From: Actinomycetota bacterium
GTDB taxonomy: Bacteria > Actinomycetota > Geothermincolia > Geothermincolales > RBG-13-55-18
DNA: 64,000 bases
Assembly: GCA_014360655.1 (NCBI GenBank)
Contig: JACIXC010000014.1
Coordinates: forward strand, 1-64,000
Direction of reading: 5' to 3'
The notes beneath the pieces are model-generated. The model saw nothing but the letters and a program-made list of their open reading frames with translations. It did not search any database and had not been told where the DNA came from. Below are positions 9,228 through 17,878 of this stretch, piece by piece. The translations under genes and the position numbers were made by a program. The stretch's first letter is position 1. Every line of letters begins with the position of its first letter.

Positions 9228-11804
9228 GTGAAGGGAAGGAAGAAGAGGCCCGGGATGAGGTCAGTTACCTTGGGAAGCAAGAAGGTGGCGACGGAAAACA
9301 GCGGAGGTCTTCCGAACGGCGGCAAGCGCGCCGGCGTCCTCTGCGTCACGGTAGTGGTGGCGTTCTCCCTGGCTGCCGCGCTCGCCTTGCCGCTGGGGCC
9401 GGGCAAGGCGCTGGCCCTGCGGCAGAGCTACGTTTTCGACGGTTCCGGCTGGGGGCACGGTGTGGGCATGTGCCAGTACGGCGCGCGCGGTATGGCGGCG
9501 GCGGGCCGCGATTACCGGTCCATCCTTACCTATTATTACCGGGGGACGCAGGTGAGCGCCTGGTCCTGTCCGGCCACCATACGGGTAGGCCTGCTGGAAG
9601 GGATGTCCTCGCTGCAGTTGGCGGCGGAGAGCGGGTCCTTCGCGCTCTATACCCCGGACGGAGATATACCCGGCGGCGTCCTCTACCCCGGCGGCACCTG
9701 GACCGTCAGGCCCAGCTCCGCCGGAGGCTTCTGGATCTACAGGCCCGACGGGTCGCTGCTCAACGGCGCGTCCTACGGCAGCACTGCGAAACCCCTCTAC
9801 GTGCGCGGTTCCGCGGAGGGAGACGTGCTCCGCCTCCCCCAGAACGGGAACCGCGGCGTCCGCCGCCTCACGCGGGGGACGCCCCTGGAGCTCAACGTTT
9901 ACGGTTCCCCCCTGGTGCTGCGGGCCATACTGGTGAGTGGGTTCGAGGCGTACCTCTGGGGGCTTGACGAGGTGCCGGGAAGCTGGCCGCAGGAGGCGGT
10001 GAAGGCGCAGGCGGTGGCGGCCCGTTCCTATGCCGTGCGCGCCATGGGGAAGCACGCCTCCTCCAATTACGACATATGTGACGAGGTGCACTGCCAGTAT
10101 TACCGCGGTTACGACAAGGAGAAGGATTCCGGCTGGTTGCAGGCGGTGAACGCCACCGCGGGCCAGGTCCTCACCTACGGGGGCCAGGTCGCCCAGTGCT
10201 TCTACTCCTCCTCCTGCGGCGGGCACACGGACAATAACGAGGACGTTTGGGGGGGCACGCCCGTGCCCTACCTGCGCGGGGTCCCCGACCCTTACTGCAT
10301 GGATTCCGCCAATCCCCACGCCCACTGGACTGTGACCATGTCGCGGGAGGACATCGAGTCCCGCCTGAATGCCAACCCCGGTACCCACATAGGCACTCTT
10401 TACTCCATCGACCTCTCCGACCGCACGCCCAGCGGCAGGGTGAGACGGGCCGCCTTCAACGGCAGCGCGGGCCGGGTGACGGTCAGCGGCGAGCAGCTCC
10501 GCGGCCTGCTGGGCCTGCGCAGCGCCATGGTCACCCTGCGCTCGGAGAACTTCGACGAGTACATCGTCCTGGCCAACCCGGGTGCGGAGGCCACCAGCGC
10601 CGTGGTGAGGATGGTGAGCGGCCGGGGGTACGCGAGCGAGGTCTCCGTGGACATGCCCCCCCTCACCCGCAGGACGGTGCACGTCAACGATTTCCTGGGT
10701 GGAGAGGAGGTCTCGGTGCGGGTGCAGGCAGGTCGCCCGATAGTGGCCGAGAGGGCCATGTATTTCAACTACCGTGGAGATTTCGACGGCGGTTCCTGCA
10801 GCCCGGGCGTGTCCGCTCTTTCCGGTGACTGGTACCTGGCGGAGGGGTACACCGCCCAGTCCTTCGACACCTGGATCGTCCTTTACAATCCCGATACGCA
10901 GGGAGCCACGGCCTACGTGGACCTGCTGCGCCGGGACGGCTACAACCGGACCGTGCAACTGGCGCTGCCTCCCTCGGCGCGGCTGAGCCTGGGGGTGGAT
11001 GCCCTGCCGGATTTTTCCTCCTGCGAGTTTTCCGCGCGCGTCAGGTGCGACCGCCCCATCGCCGTGGAGAGGGCCATGTACTTCGACACCGCGGGGCGCA
11101 GGGGAGGGCACACCGCGGAAGGCGCCGCCGTACTTTCCAATAACTGGTATTTCGCCGAGGGTTACACCGGGGAGAGCTTCGACACCTGGATCACGGTGGG
11201 CAACCCCGATGCGCGGGCCGCGAACGTGGAGTTCCGCCTCTGCCGCCCGGGCGGGAGGGAGAACAGGACGGTGCGGGCGACGGTGGCGCCGCGTTCGCGC
11301 TACACCCTGCACGTGGACGCCCACCTGCCGGCATCGGAGGTGGCCGTTTTCGTGGGCAGCGACGTGCCGGTGGTGGCGGAGCGCTCCGTGTACTTCGATT
11401 ACCGGGGCAAGGCGGGAGGGAGCTGCGCCATGGGCTCCCCCGCCGCGGCCTCCCGCTGGTACCTGGCGGAGGGCTACACGGGCGGCGATTTCGACGAGTA
11501 CGTGGTGGTGGGCAACCCGGGCGCGGAGACGGCGACGGTGAAGATATCGCTCCTCACGCCGGCGGGGCTGCAGGGCGTGATATTCCAGGATATACCACCC
11601 GGGGCGCGCTACACCCTTCTGGTGGACGCCGTCCTTCCCACGCACGACGTCTCGGCGGTGGTGGAGGAGACGGGGGGCAGGGGCGTGGTGGCGGAGCGCG
11701 CCATGTATTTCAACTACTACGGGCGCAGGGGAGGGCACGCGTCGCAGGGGATAACGCAACCCTCCGCCATCTGGTATTTCGCCGAGGGCTACACGGGCTC
11801 ATAA
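9228..11804 (+). CDS. Secreted SpoIID/LytB-domain protein with C-terminal surface repeats
   Basis: The start is placed at a GTG with GGAAGGA before it; ATG 9255 or ATG 9006 are alternatives. A signal peptide follows (AGVLCVTVVVAFSLAAALA) with a likely cut after GKALA. The SpoIID/LytB domain, known in lytic transglycosylases and amidase enhancers, contains GWGHGVGMCQYGARGMA, EVPGSWPQEAVKAQAVAARS and CFYSSSCGGHTDN. After it come four modules of about 110-125 residues built on FDxxIVxxNPG, VAERxMYFxYxG and GGH or GGS, with successive modules joined by WYxAEGYT. The protein stops 11 residues into a fifth module (IWYFAEGYTGS). The same modules end the protein at 22505-25291. A cell-wall role is inferred. 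Confidence 0.85.
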   Translation: MKGRKKRPGMRSVTLGSKKVATENSGGLPNGGKRAGVLCVTVVVAFSLAAALALPLGPGKALALRQSYVFDGSGWGHGVGMCQYGARGMAAAGRDYRSILTYYYRGTQVSAWSCPATIRVGLLEGMSSLQLAAESGSFALYTPDGDIPGGVLYPGGTWTVRPSSAGGFWIYRPDGSLLNGASYGSTAKPLYVRGSAEGDVLRLPQNGNRGVRRLTRGTPLELNVYGSPLVLRAILVSGFEAYLWGLDEVPGSWPQEAVKAQAVAARSYAVRAMGKHASSNYDICDEVHCQYYRGYDKEKDSGWLQAVNATAGQVLTYGGQVAQCFYSSSCGGHTDNNEDVWGGTPVPYLRGVPDPYCMDSANPHAHWTVTMSREDIESRLNANPGTHIGTLYSIDLSDRTPSGRVRRAAFNGSAGRVTVSGEQLRGLLGLRSAMVTLRSENFDEYIVLANPGAEATSAVVRMVSGRGYASEVSVDMPPLTRRTVHVNDFLGGEEVSVRVQAGRPIVAERAMYFNYRGDFDGGSCSPGVSALSGDWYLAEGYTAQSFDTWIVLYNPDTQGATAYVDLLRRDGYNRTVQLALPPSARLSLGVDALPDFSSCEFSARVRCDRPIAVERAMYFDTAGRRGGHTAEGAAVLSNNWYFAEGYTGESFDTWITVGNPDARAANVEFRLCRPGGRENRTVRATVAPRSRYTLHVDAHLPASEVAVFVGSDVPVVAERSVYFDYRGKAGGSCAMGSPAAASRWYLAEGYTGGDFDEYVVVGNPGAETATVKISLLTPAGLQGVIFQDIPPGARYTLLVDAVLPTHDVSAVVEETGGRGVVAERAMYFNYYGRRGGHASQGITQPSAIWYFAEGYTGS

Positions 11805-11876
11805 GCCCGGGCGTCCCCGTGTTCCGGGAGTCGGACGCGGAAGGCCACGTCGCCGGGCGGCAAGCGGAGGAAGTGG

Positions 11877-14381
11877 ATGCGGGAAGGTAAGGAACATGCC
11901 GTCGCGAAGGGCGGCCTTCACGTCGTCCTCGAGGACGTCGCCGTCGCGCCGGGCGGGCGCCTGAGCGTGCGCGGCTGGGCCTGGCACGAGAGCGGTAGGA
12001 TCCTGGGTTGCGCGCTCGCGCGCAGCGACGGGGATACCGCCTCGTATCCCGCCCTCTTCGGCCTGGAAAGGGTCCACGTCCACGACCGTTCGGGCGCGGT
12101 GCGCTTCCTGAAGAGCAGCTTTTACGCATGCGGGGAGATGGGCGCCGCGGATACCGCGTACTCCCTCGAGTTCTCCCTCGAGGACGGCTCCCGCGTCTCG
12201 CTTCCCGTGGAGGCGCCTCTCCCGGCAGGGAAGGGCTTCCTGCGGAGGGCTCTCCGCCCGCTGCGCCTGCTGAGGCTCAACCCGCTGAAGAAGGCGGCCG
12301 TCTACCTGCTGCGCCGCGACCCGCGCTCCCTCCTGCGTTACGTGAGGCTCTCGCGCGAGTCCATGCGCCTCGCGGGACGAGCGGAGCTGCTCTACCTCGC
12401 GGAAGCCGCCGCCCTCTTCCACGCCGCGGAGCCCAAGTTCCCGCCCCTCGCGGAGAGGATCGACATCGTCATCCCCGTGTACAACAACCTGGAGGACGCC
12501 AGGGCGCTCATCGATTCCATCCGGAGGAACACCGATTCCCCCTACCGCCTCATCCTCGTGGACGACTGCAGCAGCGAGGCCGGGGTATGGGAATACCTGG
12601 AAGGAGTGGCGGCGGACACGCCGGGCACCGTGCTCCTGCGCAATGAACGGAACCGGGGCTTCGTGCACTCCGTGAACCGCGCCGCGCGCGAGGTGGAGAA
12701 CCATTTCGTCATCATGAACTCCGACGTGGAGGTGCCGCCCCACTGGCTGCAGCGCCTCATGGCCCCCATCCTTGAGGACGGCGGCGTGGCCAGCACCACC
12801 CCCTTCACCAACGCCGGCACCATCTGCAGCTTCCCCATCATCAACGAGGACAACCGCCCCTTCGCCGGCCTGGCCGTGGAGGAAGTGGACCGCTGTTTCC
12901 GCCTGGCGAAGGCCGACCGCCTGGTGGACCTGCCGAGCGGCGTGGGCTTCTGCATGGGGGTGAACCTGGCCGCCTGGAAGGAGCTGGGGGGTTTCGACGA
13001 GGAGACCTTCAGCCCCGGGTACGGGGAGGAGAACGACTGGTGCCTGCGGGCGTACGGGCGCGGTTACCGCAACGTGGCCGTGCCCAACCTCTTCGTCTAC
13101 CACAAGCACGGCGGCACCTTCGCGCCGCGGAGCAGGAACGCGCTGCTGGAGCGGCACGTGGCGGAGGTGTTCCGCAGGTATCCCCATTACAACGTGATGC
13201 TGGACATCTTCGCCAAGGCGGATCCCCTGCGCCCCTACCGCGAGTTCCTGGTCGCCCTGCTCTCGTGCAAGCACGGGGAGGGGGGAGCGGCCCTCATCGT
13301 GGACCACCGCCTGGGCGGCGGGGCCCGGCATTACCGCGACCGCCTGGTGGAGGAGCGCCTGCGCGCGGCGCAGCCGGTGCTCGTCCTCACCTACGACCGG
13401 GGGTGGGGACTCTACCGCCTGGAATGCCTTTTCGGGGAATACCGCGCCTCCTTCTGCCTGCGGGATCTCCCGGAGCTGCAGGCGCTGTTAGGCCGGGTGG
13501 GGCTCGCGGAGGTCTTCTACAATGACATGGTCTCCTTCCCGGCCCCCCTGGAAACGGTGCGTTTCCTGGCGGAGGTCGCGGAGGGGACGGGGGCGGAGTT
13601 GACCGTGGCCCTGCACGATTATCTCCCCGTGTGCCCCAGCTTCAACCTAATAGGCGCCGACGGCGCGCACTGCGGCAGGCCGGACGTTGAGACCTGCCGT
13701 CGCTGCCTGCCGCGCAACGATTACGCGGCGTACGTGCGATACGACGTGGAGGACTGGCGCGGGGCCTGGGGCGCGTTGCTGGAAAAGGCCGGGGAGGTGC
13801 GCTGCTTTTCCCGCAGCAGCCTGGAGATCCTGGAGCATTTCTACCCCCGGGTCTCCGGGAAGGCGAGGCTGCAGCCCCACGAGCTGGGCGAGGTGCGCTT
13901 GAGGAAGCCGCGGCTGCGCTACGAGGGGCCCCTCGCGGTGGGGGCGGTGGGGCGCCTGAGCTACGCCAAGGGCAGCCGCCTGGTGGTGGAGATGGCCGTG
14001 CTCATGCGGGAGAGGATGCCCGGGGCGAGGGTGGTGGTCATCGGCGAGCTGGACGACAGGCCGCCCCTGGAGAACCTGGAGGTCACCGGCTTCTACCGCC
14101 GCGAGGAGCTCCCCGAACTCCTGGAAGCGCACGGGGTCAACGTGTGCATGCTCCCCTCCATCTGGCCGGAGACCTTCTCCTTCGTGGCGGAGGAGCTCAT
14201 GTCCATGCGGGTGCCCCTGTGCTGCTTCGACCTGGGGGCGCCGGCGGAACGGGTGAGGGAATACGGGCTGGGCCGTGTTATCCGGGAGGCGAACGCGGAG
14301 GCCGCCCTGGACGCCGCAGCGGCATTGCTGCGGGATATGCGGGAACGGCCGCGCCGGGAGGCCGCGGCGCGGGAAGGTTGA
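11877..14381 (+). CDS. Two-domain glycosyltransferase (GT2 plus GT4-like)
   Basis: An 834-residue protein. Residues about 195-440 are a GT-A fold GT2 domain: IDIVIPVYNNLEDARALIDSI, LVDDCSS, NRGFVHSVN, the DxD-type MNSDVEV and a later GYGEENDWC. The C-terminal third is GT-B/GT4-like, with AVGRLSYAKGSRLVVEMA and PSIWPETFSFVAEELMS. In between is a Cys cluster (C-x9-C-x4-C-x2-C around ADGAHCGRPDVETCRRCLP) common in this GT family. It probably adds two sugars, or one domain may bind only. The ATG follows GCGGAGGAAG. The methyltransferase gene lies 18 bases downstream, suggesting one transcript. Confidence 0.85.
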   Translation: MREGKEHAVAKGGLHVVLEDVAVAPGGRLSVRGWAWHESGRILGCALARSDGDTASYPALFGLERVHVHDRSGAVRFLKSSFYACGEMGAADTAYSLEFSLEDGSRVSLPVEAPLPAGKGFLRRALRPLRLLRLNPLKKAAVYLLRRDPRSLLRYVRLSRESMRLAGRAELLYLAEAAALFHAAEPKFPPLAERIDIVIPVYNNLEDARALIDSIRRNTDSPYRLILVDDCSSEAGVWEYLEGVAADTPGTVLLRNERNRGFVHSVNRAAREVENHFVIMNSDVEVPPHWLQRLMAPILEDGGVASTTPFTNAGTICSFPIINEDNRPFAGLAVEEVDRCFRLAKADRLVDLPSGVGFCMGVNLAAWKELGGFDEETFSPGYGEENDWCLRAYGRGYRNVAVPNLFVYHKHGGTFAPRSRNALLERHVAEVFRRYPHYNVMLDIFAKADPLRPYREFLVALLSCKHGEGGAALIVDHRLGGGARHYRDRLVEERLRAAQPVLVLTYDRGWGLYRLECLFGEYRASFCLRDLPELQALLGRVGLAEVFYNDMVSFPAPLETVRFLAEVAEGTGAELTVALHDYLPVCPSFNLIGADGAHCGRPDVETCRRCLPRNDYAAYVRYDVEDWRGAWGALLEKAGEVRCFSRSSLEILEHFYPRVSGKARLQPHELGEVRLRKPRLRYEGPLAVGAVGRLSYAKGSRLVVEMAVLMRERMPGARVVVIGELDDRPPLENLEVTGFYRREELPELLEAHGVNVCMLPSIWPETFSFVAEELMSMRVPLCCFDLGAPAERVREYGLGRVIREANAEAALDAAAALLRDMRERPRREAAAREG

Positions 14382-14399
14382 GGCAGGCGGGAGGCGGTC

Positions 14400-15338
14400 A
14401 TGGACGGCAAGGGGGAAAGGGAGGAAAAGGGCGCGGGTGCCGGCGCCGGGGAGTTCTGGGACGGGGCGGACCTGGACCTGGTGAGGCGGGTCAGCTGGTT
14501 GAGCACCCCCTATTTCACGCGGCACGCCGTAAGGAAATTCCTGGGAGATGATGCGCGGGGCGAGCTCGTGCCCTCCCTGCACCTCATGCTTAAGGAGAGC
14601 ATAGGGGAGGAAAGGTCGGGGAAGCCGCTGCGGGGGCTGGCCCTGGCCTGCGGCGACATGTGCGGCGAGAGGGAGCTCTTCTCTCCCGGCGTGCTGACCT
14701 TCGGCACCGTGGAGGGCGTCGACCTCTCCGAGGAGCAGTTGCGCAGGGCCAGGGAGAACTGCGAGGGATGGGGCTTCGAGTTCGTCCCCATCAGGGGTGA
14801 CCTCAACACCATGCGGCTGCGCGAGGAGCGCTACGACCTCGTCGTCGCCAATCACGCGGTGCATCACATCGCGGAGCTGGAGCACCTCTTTTCCCAGGTG
14901 AACCGCGCCCTTAGGCCGGGCGGTTACTTCTTCTGCAACGAGTACGTGGGCCCCGAGAGGCTGCAGGTGCCGCTGCGCAACCGCCTGTGGGCCTCGCTGC
15001 TCGTCAACATCCTGGTGTGGCCGCCGTCGCGCAGGAGGACGCACGAGAACAAGAAAAAGTTGTGGATCAGGAACATCGACCCCGCCACCCTGGACCCCTC
15101 GGAAGCCGTGCGTTCGAGCGAGATACTGGAAGCCTCCCGCAGGCACCTGCGCATCGAGAAGATCTACCTGTACGGGGGCCTCGACTACCCGGCTTTCGAG
15201 GGCCTGGGCCTGCATTTCGAGGAATGCGCGGAGGACGAAAGGCTCATGAAGAAGTTCATAGCCCTCGAGGAGCTGCTGACGCGGGCGCGCCTCGTCAAAC
15301 CCCTGTTCTGCTACCTCCTCGCCGGGAAGACGAGCTGA
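14400..15338 (+). CDS. Class I SAM-dependent methyltransferase
   Basis: A 312-residue protein. SAM-fold elements are ALACGDMCGERELF (a variant of the glycine-rich motif I), the acidic end of strand 2 (GVDLSEEQL), RYDLVVANHAVHHI and LRPGGYFFCNEYVGP. Substrate is unknown. The position just after a bifunctional glycosyltransferase suggests methylation of a glycan or of a lipid-linked sugar. The downstream region is convergent with a decayed gene and has an imperfect GC stem (15339-15348 with 15356-15365) around a T-run. Confidence 0.85.
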   Translation: MDGKGEREEKGAGAGAGEFWDGADLDLVRRVSWLSTPYFTRHAVRKFLGDDARGELVPSLHLMLKESIGEERSGKPLRGLALACGDMCGERELFSPGVLTFGTVEGVDLSEEQLRRARENCEGWGFEFVPIRGDLNTMRLREERYDLVVANHAVHHIAELEHLFSQVNRALRPGGYFFCNEYVGPERLQVPLRNRLWASLLVNILVWPPSRRRTHENKKKLWIRNIDPATLDPSEAVRSSEILEASRRHLRIEKIYLYGGLDYPAFEGLGLHFEECAEDERLMKKFIALEELLTRARLVKPLFCYLLAGKTS

Positions 15339-15388
15339 GGGGCAGGCGGCTTTTTCGCCCTCCCCGCTCTGCGCATACGGCCGGAACG

Positions 15389-17340
15389 TCAGTTGGCCTG
15401 CGACGGTGACGCGGTACGCCGTTCCGCCCTTATCCAGATATCGATGCCATCTATCTTCACGAAAGGAGCGTAGTTATCCTCGATGTACTCGTATACCCTG
15501 GGCATGCGCTCCGCGTTGGGTATTCCGTCGAGGTCACAGAAGGGAGAGTTTTCGCTGTTCATTATCAAAAGCTTCACGTTCTTTCCCTCCATGTCCCTTA
15601 TCATCTCGTCCTGGGAACTCTCCAGCATGGAGTAGAAGGCGAAAGGGTGCCTGGTGGGGTTGGGCATGTCCATGAAATAGTACCAGAGGGGCTCGTTGGT
15701 CAAGGTCATGAAGCGCTCATGGGGCCCCAGATTGTTCTCGAGGAACGCGAGCGCGTTCGACCATCCCGTTGTCCGCTAGTATGCCTCGTCCGGGGTACCG
15801 AAAGGAAACGCCGCGGCCAGGGTGTCCCTTTCGGCTATCCTGTAGGTGCAATAGATGGAAGAAGCGCAAACAAGCAAGACAAGCAAGGGCGCCAGGAACC
15901 TCCGGGACCTGGCGTAGAGAGCGTCCCAGGAGGCGCATGCTTCCGGGATGTGCTTGAAAAGCAACAGGAAAAACAGCACGAAGGAAAGCAGGGAACTGTA
16001 CCGGATGTGCGGCACGTCCGCGCGGCCCAGGGCGTTTCTGAAGCACAGTATCGCCAGCGACCAGAGGGCGAATTCCACGAGGTAACGCTCGAAGAACGCC
16101 CTCAACCCCGGCCCAGGTGCCTTCCCTGCTCCTGGAGCGATCGGAGGAACCTGTAGAGCAGCCAGAAGGTGTTGAAGGCGATCAGTATCACCAACAGGTA
16201 CCCTTGGGGTTGCCTGATCGGGTAGACCAAGCCATCGGCGAGCTCCTTGTATTTGGGCACGAAAACTTACGTGAAATAAAGGAAGTCCCCGTAGCCCCAG
16301 CGCAGCAGGTACCCCAGGAAGAGGACCCCCGTGACGATACCCAGGGAGGAGGAGGCCACCGCCCCCCTCGCCAGCCCCGATCTCCTCACGAAGAAAAGGT
16401 ATACCGCGAGGGCGAGCAGCACGTAGGTTGCAAGCAGATACGTGCCCCTGTCGATCGAGTAGGCAAGGCTGGCGAAGGGTAGGAAAGACAACAGGAAACA
16501 CAGCGCGCTCATCTTCCGCCTGCGCCGCCCGCCCACCTCCAGCCCCGCGTCGTCTTTCAGCAGTTCATGCAGGTAGGTGAGGAGGATGAGGAACAGTATT
16601 GGAATCATCTCCCGGTGCTCGGCGACGATAAAGTGGAGACCGTCGCCGAGCATGCCCATGAGCACGAAAAGGAGGAGCATGGTGGCGAACACGCGCAGGA
16701 GATCGCCTTTGAAAAGCCTGTATAACAGGAAGGCAAGTAAAAGGATCATCACCAGTTGGCTCATGGTCTGAAGGGCCTTCATGGAAGCGATGGACTTCCC
16801 GAACAGCTTGAAAGCCAGCACCGAGCGCAGGGGGTCCTGGTACAGGCCATGTGCGAACCAGAAATCCCTGTAAGGAACCTGCCCGTCCATGTACGAGATC
16901 GCCGGGCACAGCGTTTCCCCGTCGTGGAAAGAGTCGACCCAGGTACCGTAGTTGGATATTCCCAGCAGGTTGACGACCGTGAAGACCGCAAGCGCGAAAA
17001 GGAGGAAGCACCTCGCCTTCCTGCTCGCCGTGGGTCGCATTTCCGGTGAGGCCGTCGGCGTTTTTTCCGCATGAAACACGGGTCGCAACTTGAGCCTTTC
17101 GGCAAAGGCGTAAGCGATCACAAGCAAGAGGCAGGGAGCGAAAACGACGATCAGGAACCTGGCGATGTTGTTGTAAGGGCTGAAGCGCATCCTGGGGAGG
17201 AGACCGGTGATGCCGCCGGGATTCCTGAAAGGCAACCTGACCTTGTTCCAGCAAAAGCCGCTGACGGCGATGCCGATGCCGAAGAGCACGGCGAGAAAGA
17301 CCGTGCGTGCCAGGCGACCCCTCCAACTCGCAGCAACCAT
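15389..17340 (-). pseudogene. Decayed membrane protein gene (GT-C-like), two stops and a frameshift
   Basis: Reading the minus strand from an ATG at 17340 gives a multi-span membrane protein starting MVAASWRGRLARTVFLAVLF. It meets an in-frame TAA at 16267-16269, after which the same frame continues sensibly (VFVPKYKELADGLVYPIRQ) with another hydrophobic helix. Near 16103-16115 the protein sense moves to another frame (FFERYLVEFALWSLAILCF), which meets a TAG at 15776-15778 and again continues in frame to a stop at 15389 (LTNEPLWYYFMDMPNP). Three lesions in one coherent reading argue for a pseudogene of about 650 codons. Sequencing error could explain one lesion but hardly all three. The fold resembles GT-C transferases. 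Confidence 0.8.
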
Positions 17341-17448
17341 GCAAGCACCTCGCGTTGCAGGCCGGGCTGGTCTTTGCGGCGAGCCGGAGGTTTCCAGCAA
17401 GAACGATCAGCCGACCATGCAAGCCCCTAGCGTCGCAGGCCAAGCTGG
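17336..17448. repeat. 35-bp imperfect direct repeat at the pseudogene start
   Basis: Bases 17336-17370 and 17414-17448 match at 30 of 35 positions. The first copy overlaps the pseudogene's start codon (17338-17340); the second carries an equivalent ATG that meets a stop two codons later. It looks like an old duplication of the translation start region. Confidence 0.6.
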
Positions 17449-17878
17449 ATACCTACCGGCGTTTTAACTGGATATTAATTTTCCCCGGGGCATGGGTCAA
17501 GAATTATGGGAAGGCCCTTTTCATGCCAACCCTTCGGGGCAAGAACGCGGGCGCACCCTCTCACCTTTGTGCGCGGTCCAGGTCCCGGACAGGAACGACC
17601 CGGCGCTGACCGCCGGACGGCAACGTGCCGATCCGTCCCGGGCCTGCACGATTGGTTCAAACACGGAAGGGGAAGGGATCGACATGCGGGCCTTGACCGG
17701 CGCGTACCCGTGGGCCAGCGTTCATGGCATGGACGGCGCCCTTTCAGGGCAGTGCGCGGGGCAGGCGGCCGCTCGGCTCGACCGGGGCTTCTCGCCGGGG
17801 ACGGCGTGACCGTTGAAAGCGGGATAGCGGTCGCATAATATTGAGAAAGTCACGTCCGGGAAGGGGAGAAAGAGAGGA
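17371..17878. other. Gap between divergent membrane protein genes
   Basis: Holds the upstream copy of the 35-bp repeat (to 17448) and an AT-rich patch near 17463-17482. No supported gene or clear promoter pair. Confidence 0.35.
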
